This document shows positions 17,383 to 26,210 of a stretch of 64,000 bases of DNA, one piece after another (positions within the stretch are counted from its first letter, which is position 1; every line of letters starts with the position of its first letter). The stretch is from Kiritimatiellia bacterium (GTDB lineage: Bacteria; Verrucomicrobiota; Kiritimatiellia; UBA8416; YA12-FULL-48-11), in NCBI GenBank assembly GCA_028716365.1, contig JAQUPZ010000007.1, positions 248,001 to 312,000 on the forward strand, read 5' to 3'. Under the pieces are notes generated by a model. The model ran no database searches and was not told the DNA's origin. It saw only the letters and a list, made by a program, of their open reading frames with translations. The translations under genes and the position numbers were made by a program.

Positions 17383-19834
17383 AATTTTTTTAAGGATTGT
17401 TAATGTTATTCTTTTCCTGTTTCTGGTTTTCATTCTCGCGGGTTGCACGAGCATGGAAATGAAAGGGACACCTTTCTATACAGGCGAATACGAATTGCGG
17501 AAAGGACCAGCGGAAGACCGGGTAAATGTATGGCCGTTAATGTATTACCGTGACCCCGCCTTGTCGGTCCTTTGGCCAACAGTTGAGCTTACGGACGATC
17601 ATTTTGCCATAAGGCCACTGATGTCTGTCTACGGTTTGGGCGGGAAGGATAAGGAATACAATGTTCTTTGGCCTCTGGGGCAGTTTGACTTCAAAGCCGG
17701 GAACAGCCGGATATTTCCGTTTTTCTGGGGGAAAGATTACTTTACGGCTTTTCCTCTTTACTGGCATTTTGATCATCCTTTTGCCAGTGATGGATATGAT
17801 GGACTGATTCCGTTATGGTCCTATTATGCCGACAAGCATGGTTACAGCCTTTATATGCCGTGGCCGATAATACGCATCAAGCAGACAGACGGCGGGAGCG
17901 GCTGGCATCTCTGGCCACTGGCAGGAAATTACAGTCATGATGATGGTTATTACCGATTCCTCTTCTGGCCACTGGGACATCAATGGTCCGATCATGATGG
18001 TGTCGAATCCGGTAATTCTCTTATTCCACTCTACCTCAGGAGCAAGGACAAGGAAGGCTCTGCGTTTTTCTCGTTACCGTGGTCATCCGGGAATGACGCC
18101 GACGGCTCAAGCTGGCAGCTGACTCCGCCTTTGTTCTACCATTCGTCCGATGAGAAGGATGGTTCGATGTTTCTGTCACCCCTGTACTGTCAGGGAAGTG
18201 ATGTTTCGGGAAGTGATAAGTGGAGTCTGTTGTTGCCACTTTACTACCATTCAAAGGACGCAAACGGCAGCATGTTTGTTTCCCTGCCGTGGTTGTCAGG
18301 CGAAGATGCCGGAGGGAACGGCTGGCATCTGGTTCCGCCTCTTTTTTTCCGGGAGAAAGGGAAGTTTCATGATTTGCTTCTGACCCCACTGTATTCGCAC
18401 GGTCAGTCCGGTGAAGGGAAGAAGAGGTGGAGCATGATGCTGCCATTATATTATGAGAGTGAATTGGATAATGAGCGGCTTTTTACAACGATCCTTGGCG
18501 GATACAGCAGTGATTTCAGCGGAAGAAAATGGATGATTTATCCGCTACTATCAGGTGGTAAACGGGGAGAAGATAGCGGCGATTTATGGCTGGCGGCTCC
18601 TTTTGTCCACGCGCGATGGAACAAGGATCATGTTTCCAGTCACATCATGCCGCTGTATTACTGGGACGGCGAGGACAGGACGTTTGTTTCGCCGGTTTAT
18701 GCACGTTGGCGGACGGAAACTGGCCGAATAACGGGGCTTGTTCCGCCTGCCTTGTCGTGGTTTACGGGCGGTGACAGGCGAAATGATTTGTGGATTGCAG
18801 GTCCGCTGGCGCATTTCAGCTGGGGTGAAGATGCTGGATCCAGTCACGTGTTTCCGTTGTTCTATAATGACGGCAAGGAAGAGACTATTGTTTCTCTGCC
18901 AATCGCCAGATGGAAGTCAGAAGGCAGGTCAAATATTGTCTACCCGTTGCTGTTGTCAGGTTATTCTACGGATGGAACGGACATGGATATAATCGCTCTT
19001 CTCGGGTTGTTCCATAACAAGTGGAATCCCGACGTTACGAAGAGGAGCGGACATCTCTTGCCGCTGTACTATTACGAAGATAAGACATTTTATACCCCGC
19101 TGTTCGGATGGAAGAACGAGAAGTGTGATGGTTTCTATTATCCCCTTACGCCGATTCTTGGCGTGAAGACCGGCGATTTCTGGGGTGGATGGTTGTTCCC
19201 TCTATGCTCATACGGCAGGGAGCGCCAGACGGGGGAAATTGACGGGACTTTCCTGTGGGGCATGTACTGGCGTGACAAACAGGAATCAGGGTCTGTCTTT
19301 TTTCCTGTTTACGGCTACTGGAACGATGGCTCGCTTGAAAGCGTGACCCATACGAACAGGACTGGCAGCTACGGTACGACTTTTGTCTCTTTTCCTGCAT
19401 GCTGGTACAAGAACAGGGTGCAGGTTCGGACAGATAAGGCTGGCAGGGAGAGGATCACCAACCGCATGGAAAACGGATTCTTTCCATTGTGGAACTATTC
19501 GGATGTTGAGAGCCCTGCCGACGGGAAGGCAGACGTCAACGCCAGCGTATTTCTCCTTCTTTGCGATTACAAACGCGAGGTCAGGCCTGTGAAGAATGAT
19601 GCACAGGCAAAAGACGAATATACCAGGGCGAGGATTTTATGGCGACTCTGGCACTATGAACGTTCTAACGACGATGTAAGCGTTGATGTGTTTCCGGCGA
19701 TAACATACGACAGGAAGAGCGGTAAATTCAGGAAGGTGTCTTTCCTGTGGCGGTTCTTCAGGTACGAAAGGGACGAGAAAGGGAAAAAGGCGGATATCAT
19801 ATTCATCCCCGTGATACGGACGGGAGTGAAATGA
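17375..19834 (+). CDS. Lipoprotein built of degenerate WPL/PLYY-type repeats
   Basis: Lipobox VFILAG-C; repeated units such as LLPLYYHSKDANGSMFVSLPWLSGEDAGGNGW; start MNKIFLRIVN at 17375. Confidence 0.8.
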   Translation: MNKIFLRIVNVILFLFLVFILAGCTSMEMKGTPFYTGEYELRKGPAEDRVNVWPLMYYRDPALSVLWPTVELTDDHFAIRPLMSVYGLGGKDKEYNVLWPLGQFDFKAGNSRIFPFFWGKDYFTAFPLYWHFDHPFASDGYDGLIPLWSYYADKHGYSLYMPWPIIRIKQTDGGSGWHLWPLAGNYSHDDGYYRFLFWPLGHQWSDHDGVESGNSLIPLYLRSKDKEGSAFFSLPWSSGNDADGSSWQLTPPLFYHSSDEKDGSMFLSPLYCQGSDVSGSDKWSLLLPLYYHSKDANGSMFVSLPWLSGEDAGGNGWHLVPPLFFREKGKFHDLLLTPLYSHGQSGEGKKRWSMMLPLYYESELDNERLFTTILGGYSSDFSGRKWMIYPLLSGGKRGEDSGDLWLAAPFVHARWNKDHVSSHIMPLYYWDGEDRTFVSPVYARWRTETGRITGLVPPALSWFTGGDRRNDLWIAGPLAHFSWGEDAGSSHVFPLFYNDGKEETIVSLPIARWKSEGRSNIVYPLLLSGYSTDGTDMDIIALLGLFHNKWNPDVTKRSGHLLPLYYYEDKTFYTPLFGWKNEKCDGFYYPLTPILGVKTGDFWGGWLFPLCSYGRERQTGEIDGTFLWGMYWRDKQESGSVFFPVYGYWNDGSLESVTHTNRTGSYGTTFVSFPACWYKNRVQVRTDKAGRERITNRMENGFFPLWNYSDVESPADGKADVNASVFLLLCDYKREVRPVKNDAQAKDEYTRARILWRLWHYERSNDDVSVDVFPAITYDRKSGKFRKVSFLWRFFRYERDEKGKKADIIFIPVIRTGVK

Positions 19835-19847
19835 TGGGTGGAATCGG

Positions 19848-20483
19848 ATGACTGAGATACAGCAAATACCTTTGGCTTTACTGGTCGTGCTTACAGGCGC
19901 ATTGAGTTACCTGGCTGGCTGCTTCTGTACAGGTTACTATTTTGTCCGTTTCAAAACAGGCAAGGACTTGAGAACGATTGGTTCCGGTACGGTCGGGGCC
20001 AGAAATGCAGGCCGGGAACTGGGTAAGACCGGCTTCGCCGTAACATTTCTTGGAGATCTGTTCAAGGGAGTTTTGGCAGTCTCCGCAACAAGGATGTTGG
20101 TATCATTGCCGTTGATGACAGCGTTGTCACTGGTTGCGGTTGTCTTGGGGCATGTGTTCCCAGCTCAGCTCCATTTCCGGGGTGGTAAGGGATATGCAAC
20201 GTTGACGGGTGGTGTGCTTGCGTTAAGTCCTAAACTTGTACTGATACTGTTTCTTTGTGTCGTTTTGTGCGGGGTCGTCACACGGCTGTACAAGCCATGC
20301 GGCCTGATGGCGCTTGCCCTTTTGCCATTTGCCTCAATACCTGTGATTAGGGAATTGGAATGTCTTGTCGGAATATCAATTGCGGTCGTGATTGTTCTCG
20401 CGGCCCACAGGAAGAATATTGCCGCCGGACTCAATTTGCTGTTTTGCCGTCGCGTGGAGAAGGATATTTCCTTAAAGAGGTGA
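19848..20483 (+). CDS. plsY: Glycerol-3-phosphate acyltransferase PlsY-like membrane protein
   Basis: GSGTVGARNAGRELGKTGFAVTFLGDLFKG, FPAQLHFRGGKGYATLTGGVLAL: PlsY-like motifs in altered form. Confidence 0.85.
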   Translation: MTEIQQIPLALLVVLTGALSYLAGCFCTGYYFVRFKTGKDLRTIGSGTVGARNAGRELGKTGFAVTFLGDLFKGVLAVSATRMLVSLPLMTALSLVAVVLGHVFPAQLHFRGGKGYATLTGGVLALSPKLVLILFLCVVLCGVVTRLYKPCGLMALALLPFASIPVIRELECLVGISIAVVIVLAAHRKNIAAGLNLLFCRRVEKDISLKR

Positions 20484-20489
20484 CAGGAT

Positions 20490-22133
20490 ATGCAATCGCT
20501 TGTTTTCAGGATAGCCTCTGAACAGTGGGAGTTTGAAGAAATTCACAAGCTCAATTATGAGACTTTCGTGGATGAGATTCCTCAGCATGGACGTAACCCG
20601 GACCGGAAGCTGGTTGATAAATTTCACGATCAGAATACCTATGCCATTTGCCTGTTGAACGGGCAATTGACGGGGATGCTCGCCCTTCGAGGACAAAGGC
20701 CATTTTCTCTTGATTTTAAACTGGAAAATCTCGATTCATATCTTCCGTGTGGACGATCAGTCTGTGAGATTCGTCTGCTTGCTGTGAGGAAGAACATGAG
20801 GAATGGCGGTATTTTCCATGGTCTGATTAAAATGGCGATGAAGTATTTCGAAGAGCACGGGTATGACCTTGCAGTGATTTCCGGGACGACAAGGCAGCAG
20901 AAACTATATCGCCACATGGGCTTCATTCCTTTTGGCCCGCTTGTGGGTAAGCAAGGAGCTCTCTATCAGCCTATGTATCTGTCGATTGAATCTTTTCGCG
21001 AAAAGGTTGAGAGTGTTTCGGACAATGGCAATGATCCCGGAGTAAAAGATGCTACATGCGGCAAAGCCAACAGTGCGGGGAAAAAGCCATTTGTGAATCT
21101 CATGCCCGGGCCTGTTCAGGTCCACCAGAATGTGCTTGATGCATTTCGGGTGGAGCCGTTTTCCCATCGTTCCGACCATTTCATCGCGGAGTTCAAAGAA
21201 ACCAAGCGCATGCTGTGTGAGCTGGTTGGGACGCTCCATGCGGAGATTTTCCAGGGGAGCGGAACACTCGCTAACGATGTCATCGCGGCAGAGCTGTCTC
21301 TTGGACATTTTCGCGGGTTGATTCTTGTCAACGGCGAGTTTGGTGAAAGGCTGGTGGATCATGCCGAACGGCAGGAATTGGAATTTGATGTTATCCGATC
21401 GGGGTGGGGCGATCCTTTCGACTACAGCTTGGTGGAACAACATCTAGAGAAACACGATAGCGTCGAATGGATTTGGTTTGTTCATTGCGAGACATCCACA
21501 GGAGTTCTTAATGATTTACCGGGAATTCTTGGCATTTGCAGGAAGCGCGGAATAAAAGTCTGTGTTGATGCCATCAGCTCGATCGGTACATTGCCTGTTG
21601 CGCTTGGTGATGTGTATCTTGCTTCCTGTGTCAGCGGCAAGGGGCTCGCATCGCTCCCTGGCCTGGCGGTTGTATTCCATAACCATGAAATCGCTTCAGG
21701 TGGCAGAAAGGTACCGCGTTATTATGACCTGGGTTATTATGCTGCTGCCAAAGGTGTCCCATTCACATTTTCATCGAATATGCTTCATGCCTTCAGGGCG
21801 GCGTTAAAACGGTTTAGGTCGGATTCCCGGTTCAAAATGATAAGACAGATGTCGGAGTGGCTCAGGGGTGAGATGCGAAAACGCGGTCACAGGATTCTTG
21901 CATCGGATAATTGTGCATCTCCAGCAGTGACCACCATTGTTTTGCCGCCATCCGTCAGTTCCCGCCAGATAGGGCTGCGACTGGAGGAAAGAGGATGCCT
22001 TCTGAGCTGTAACAGCGAGTATCTGTTGAAGCGGAACTGGTTGCAGATTTGCCTGATGGGTGAGTGCTCGCTTGAGAATCTTGCATGGGCAGTTGACCAG
22101 TTGTCTGATGTAGGCGAGGAGAATATTGCATGA
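20490..22133 (+). CDS. GNAT (FeeM/PEP-CTERM-type acyltransferase-like) - class V aminotransferase fusion
   Basis: N-terminal GNAT-like region (EIRLLAVRKNMRNGGIFHGLIKMAMKYFEEHGYDLAVIS...YRHMGF); C-terminal PhnW/AGT-like PLP fold (NLMPGPVQVHQNVLDAF, CETSTGVLNDL, VDAISSIGTLPVAL, SGKGLASLPGLAVVF). Confidence 0.82.
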   Translation: MQSLVFRIASEQWEFEEIHKLNYETFVDEIPQHGRNPDRKLVDKFHDQNTYAICLLNGQLTGMLALRGQRPFSLDFKLENLDSYLPCGRSVCEIRLLAVRKNMRNGGIFHGLIKMAMKYFEEHGYDLAVISGTTRQQKLYRHMGFIPFGPLVGKQGALYQPMYLSIESFREKVESVSDNGNDPGVKDATCGKANSAGKKPFVNLMPGPVQVHQNVLDAFRVEPFSHRSDHFIAEFKETKRMLCELVGTLHAEIFQGSGTLANDVIAAELSLGHFRGLILVNGEFGERLVDHAERQELEFDVIRSGWGDPFDYSLVEQHLEKHDSVEWIWFVHCETSTGVLNDLPGILGICRKRGIKVCVDAISSIGTLPVALGDVYLASCVSGKGLASLPGLAVVFHNHEIASGGRKVPRYYDLGYYAAAKGVPFTFSSNMLHAFRAALKRFRSDSRFKMIRQMSEWLRGEMRKRGHRILASDNCASPAVTTIVLPPSVSSRQIGLRLEERGCLLSCNSEYLLKRNWLQICLMGECSLENLAWAVDQLSDVGEENIA

Positions 22134-22846
22134 CCAGTACGTTTATGCTGGGGAAAAAGATTATGGAGACAGGTTGCCCACAGCGGACAGAAAATGTCCT
22201 TTACTCTACGCCGGAACTCCTGGCTGTCATTGTCTGCGGGGCCGGGCATGTTCTGATTGAAGTGTTTTCGGATGGTATAAGCAGCGGGACCGGTTCGATA
22301 ACCAGGCCTCAGCATTATTACAATATTACTGCATTTGTTCTATGGGGTATCTACCTGTTATGGCAGCTTGCCAGGGTACATGGTATCGCTCAGGAATGGG
22401 GCTTCAGGAAGGAAGGATTCGTCAGAACAATCAAGGCCTGCTTGATATTTGCTTTGTTTGCCATGATCCCATTGCTGATATACAGCTGGAGATATTCAAG
22501 ATTTCCTTTGCCGGTTACCTTCTGGCTGGTCATGGCCCTCTACCCGGTATGGGGACTGGGCCAGCAGTTTGCCCTGCAGGCGTTGATCACTAGGAATCTC
22601 AGAACATTTGTGCCGGGCCTTTGGTCCAGGATACTGACAGCATCAGTGATTTTCAGTGTGGCGCATTTCCCGAATTACTGGCTGATGGTTCTGACGCTGA
22701 TTGCCGGCGTAGCTTTCAGCTGGATTTATGAGAAATACCGTAACCTGTGGGCCATAGGAATTGTTCATGGTTTTCTGGGCGCATTGGCGTATTATCTGGT
22801 GTTGGGAGATGATCCGGGAGCGGAGATCCTGGGGTTGTTCCGGTGA
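22130..22846 (+). CDS. CPBP-like intramembrane protein with non-canonical motif 1
   Basis: Multi-TM; FSVAHFPN (FxxxH motif), IGIVHGFLGALAYY; motif 1 position reads GQQFALQ rather than EExxxR. Confidence 0.6.
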   Translation: MTSTFMLGKKIMETGCPQRTENVLYSTPELLAVIVCGAGHVLIEVFSDGISSGTGSITRPQHYYNITAFVLWGIYLLWQLARVHGIAQEWGFRKEGFVRTIKACLIFALFAMIPLLIYSWRYSRFPLPVTFWLVMALYPVWGLGQQFALQALITRNLRTFVPGLWSRILTASVIFSVAHFPNYWLMVLTLIAGVAFSWIYEKYRNLWAIGIVHGFLGALAYYLVLGDDPGAEILGLFR

Positions 22847-23745
22847 GTGGGTGTGACAAAAAGGCGAGGTCTTCAGTAATGGAAATAATTTGGATGATTG
22901 TACGGATCAGCATAGGAGTGTATGTCGGGCTTTGCCTCTTCGTTTTCCTTGGGCAGTCACGCTATGTCTATTATCCGGACCGGACCGTCGACAACACACC
23001 GGACAGCGCTGGCCTTGAATTTGACAACGTGAGTGTCCCGACGCAGGATGGCGAAACAATTACCGGCTGGTTTGTTCCTGTCGGTAAAGGCGGCGGCGAA
23101 GCTGGAAAATCATTGTCGGTGTTGTTGTGCCACGGTAATGGCGGCAATATTGGTGACAGGGTGGATCAGGTAAAAATATTCCATAACATGGGGTTCAACG
23201 TGTTGATTTTTGATTACCGCGGTTATGGAACCAGCACCGGCAAGCCCACGGAGAAGGGTACGTATTACGATGCCTTGGCGGCATGGAACTACCTGAAGGT
23301 CCCAAAAGGGATTGAGTCGAAACATATCGTGGTGTTCGGACAATCGCTTGGCGGTGCTGTCGCAAGCTGGCTGGCGGAGCAGGTCAATCCAGGCGCTCTT
23401 ATCCTTGAGTCGACGTTAACATCGGCGCTGGATATGGGTGCGAGAATGTTTCCTTACCTGCCAGTGTGGCTGTTCTGCACGTTTAAGTATGACAGCCTGT
23501 CGAAGATGGGAAATATCCATTGCCCCGTGATCGTGGCGCACAGCCGTGACGATGAGACCATTCCTTTTGAGCACGGCCAGAAACTATTCAAGGCGGCAAA
23601 TGAACCGAAGTTGTTTATTGAAATAGGGGGCGAGCACAATTCCAGTGGGATTGAATTTGATTCTTCATACAGAACTGTTGCCGTAGAATTTTTAAAGAAG
23701 AACATGGTTAATGATTCGGCGCATAAAACGGGAGAAAAGCAATGA
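22843..23745 (+). CDS. Membrane-anchored alpha/beta hydrolase
   Basis: N-terminal TM; HGNGGN, DYRGYGTSTGKPTEKG, FGQSLGGAVASWLAEQ, HSRDDETIPFEHG. Confidence 0.88.
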   Translation: MSGCDKKARSSVMEIIWMIVRISIGVYVGLCLFVFLGQSRYVYYPDRTVDNTPDSAGLEFDNVSVPTQDGETITGWFVPVGKGGGEAGKSLSVLLCHGNGGNIGDRVDQVKIFHNMGFNVLIFDYRGYGTSTGKPTEKGTYYDALAAWNYLKVPKGIESKHIVVFGQSLGGAVASWLAEQVNPGALILESTLTSALDMGARMFPYLPVWLFCTFKYDSLSKMGNIHCPVIVAHSRDDETIPFEHGQKLFKAANEPKLFIEIGGEHNSSGIEFDSSYRTVAVEFLKKNMVNDSAHKTGEKQ

Positions 23746-26210
23746 GCGTATGGCTTTTTATTCTATTATTGGTCAACACCATCATCCTGATCCTCGTTAA
23801 ACGGAATGTGAAAAAGCTGGAAGAGAAGGGACAGATGCTGTCTTCGCGGGTTGAATACTTGAACCAGGAGGTCAGGGACTTTTTGAACAATCTCCGCCCT
23901 GGCGGACCAAAAGCACAGGATCTTACAACAACAAAACAGCAGCAACCGGTTATACAGGAATTCACGGACAAAGAAAAACCACGGCAGGCCGCGGCGCCAG
24001 TTACAGCCGTACCTGGTACAAAGCCCGTTCAACCGCCCCCAATGCATGTATTCACAGAGGAGCCTGCAATTGTGCCAAGACCTGTGACTGTGGGTGCCGG
24101 ACAACAGTCCGGGTTTGCGGAATCGGCAAGGGAAGTGCTTGGAAAGATATGGCGCTGGATTGTTTATGGCGATGAGAACAGGCATGAGGGTGTGAGTACA
24201 GAGGTGGCAGTTGCGACTACCTGGCTGATAAGGGTCGGGGTGATTGTTGTGGTTGTTGGGGTGATCTATTTCCTGAAATGGTCGCTCGAGCGTGACCTGA
24301 TTTCCCCGGCAGCGCGGGTTGGCGTAAGCATGATAGCGGGTATTTCCCTGTTGGTATTCGGATTGAAGCTCTTGGGCAAGAAGTATCATCTCATGGGGCA
24401 GGGTCTCCTTGGTGGCGGTTTGCTGATCCTTTATGCAAGTTCCTTTTCAGCGGGACCGGTTTATCACCTGTTTGGATCATCATCAATGATAGCGGCATTT
24501 GCGCTTATGATTCTTGTGACAGCGGCTGCGGGGATTGTGGCGGTGAGAACCGATTCTCTGCTGGTTGCCGTGATCGGTATCGCTGGCGGTTATATGACGC
24601 CGGTGATGCTTCGGACCAGCACACCGAATTTGCCGGGTTTCTATTCCTATATCCTGCTGTTGAGCCTCGGAATAATGGCCATAGCTTACTATAAACAGTG
24701 GCGGCTTCTTAACTACCTTGGTTTCATCGGTACGTATGTTCTGTTCTTTGCCTCGCTGGATAAGGTGTATAAGCCTGATGATTTTATGCTGGCAATGTCG
24801 TTTGTCACGGCCTTCCTGGTGGTTCATTCGTCGATTGTTTACCTGCACAACATTGCCAGGGGTAATAAGAGCACGACGCTTGAAATAATCCATCTTGTCG
24901 CCAATGCCCTGCTTTTTGCCTGGGCGGCGTACTGGCTGATTCACGGGAAATACGGCAGGCCGTATCCGGCGATAATGTCGCTGGGTCTCGCCATCTTTTA
25001 CATTACCCATGTCCTGGTATTCCTGAAAAAGAAACTGGCCGACCGGGTTCTGCTTGTAGCCTTGATTGCGCTGGCCGGAACATTCACAACGTGGACGCTC
25101 CCACTGATATTCGAGAAGGAGACACTCACCATCAGCCTTTCGCTTCTTGCACTGATGTTTTTGTGGCTTGGCAGGAAGCTGAACAGCAACTTTCTCGAAA
25201 ACCTGGGACATGTTGTATATTGCGTTGTATTCTTCCGTCTCATCTACTGGGATATCCCGCGCAATTTTGCACTTATGCCCAAGGTAGACGAACCGATATC
25301 CGAATACTGGAAGCACATGGTCGGGCGGTTGTGGATATTCGGCATTTCCATCGGTTCTGTCATTGCCGGTTTCTTTATCCAACGAAAGAGGATAGAACCT
25401 GGTGCCGAATTAGCGGTTTCTGTGGCGAACAATACGCCGCAGATCATTGGCCGCGAGGTGGCGGGCGGTGCTTTCTACTGGTTCGCGATCCTGTTCGTGT
25501 TTCTTTTTGCCCATCTCGAGCTCAATACCATGTTCATGTATTTCAGCGAGTTCAGACTACCGGTCCTGACCGTGCTGTGGTGCGCGATGGGTTTCTACTT
25601 CTTCAACAGATACCTTGCGGGTGATGCACAGGACAAGATTGCACTTTATGCCATGTGTATTTTTCTGATGCTGGCTGTGTTGAAAATCTTTGTCTTTGAC
25701 CTCACATCGTGGCATTTCTGTGACCGGCTTGTCTATGACATGGAATATAATTTCCTTTATGCCGGGACCAGGCTGTTGGATTTCGGTGTGTTGATAGCGA
25801 TGTTCCTGACTGTATGGCAGCTTGTCGGCGTAAAGCGAGGTGACTGGGTGATAACATCGGCATTCGGGTACGGCGCATTATTCCTTCTGTTTGTCTATGC
25901 GACACTGGAGTTGAATAGCCTCCTGTTCTGTAAAATGGCTAAATTTCAGAAGGGCGGAATATCGATACTATGGGCTTTATTCGCGATAGGATTCATCTCG
26001 GGTGGCATCTGGAAGAATATCACGGCACTGCGATACCTTGGCCTGGCCCTATTTGCGGTTGTTGCGGGGAAGGTGTTCCTTGTCGACCTGTCGGGCATGG
26101 AAATGATTTACCGCGTGGTAGCATTTGTTGCCGTCGGGATTATCCTGCTGCTAGGGGCTTTTGCATATCTGTATTCCGGAAAGAAATTCATGAAAGGCGG
26201 ACGAACGTGA
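23742..26210 (+). CDS. DUF2339-type polytopic membrane protein
   Basis: Coiled-coil N-terminus, then many TMs beginning TWLIRVGVIVVVVGVIYFLKWSLERDLISPAARVGVSMIAG (typical of DUF2339). Confidence 0.8.
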   Translation: MSVWLFILLLVNTIILILVKRNVKKLEEKGQMLSSRVEYLNQEVRDFLNNLRPGGPKAQDLTTTKQQQPVIQEFTDKEKPRQAAAPVTAVPGTKPVQPPPMHVFTEEPAIVPRPVTVGAGQQSGFAESAREVLGKIWRWIVYGDENRHEGVSTEVAVATTWLIRVGVIVVVVGVIYFLKWSLERDLISPAARVGVSMIAGISLLVFGLKLLGKKYHLMGQGLLGGGLLILYASSFSAGPVYHLFGSSSMIAAFALMILVTAAAGIVAVRTDSLLVAVIGIAGGYMTPVMLRTSTPNLPGFYSYILLLSLGIMAIAYYKQWRLLNYLGFIGTYVLFFASLDKVYKPDDFMLAMSFVTAFLVVHSSIVYLHNIARGNKSTTLEIIHLVANALLFAWAAYWLIHGKYGRPYPAIMSLGLAIFYITHVLVFLKKKLADRVLLVALIALAGTFTTWTLPLIFEKETLTISLSLLALMFLWLGRKLNSNFLENLGHVVYCVVFFRLIYWDIPRNFALMPKVDEPISEYWKHMVGRLWIFGISIGSVIAGFFIQRKRIEPGAELAVSVANNTPQIIGREVAGGAFYWFAILFVFLFAHLELNTMFMYFSEFRLPVLTVLWCAMGFYFFNRYLAGDAQDKIALYAMCIFLMLAVLKIFVFDLTSWHFCDRLVYDMEYNFLYAGTRLLDFGVLIAMFLTVWQLVGVKRGDWVITSAFGYGALFLLFVYATLELNSLLFCKMAKFQKGGISILWALFAIGFISGGIWKNITALRYLGLALFAVVAGKVFLVDLSGMEMIYRVVAFVAVGIILLLGAFAYLYSGKKFMKGGRT

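Noticed and set aside
20490-22133. GNAT-aminotransferase as a phosphonate (2-aminoethylphosphonate) catabolic enzyme
   Set aside because: The PLP domain is PhnW-like at its N-terminus, but no phosphonatase, Phn transporter or PEP mutase is nearby; lipid-related neighbours make an acylation role more likely.
24483-25382. Minus-strand ORF of 299 aa inside the DUF2339 gene
   Set aside because: Composition (Q/H/R-rich) is typical of the complement of a hydrophobic membrane-protein gene; no RBS or domain evidence.
25970-26206. N-terminal extension of the DUF3999 ORF listed in the track
   Set aside because: Lies wholly inside the DUF2339 gene in another frame; the GTG at 26207 overlapping the upstream TGA gives a proper signal-like N-terminus.
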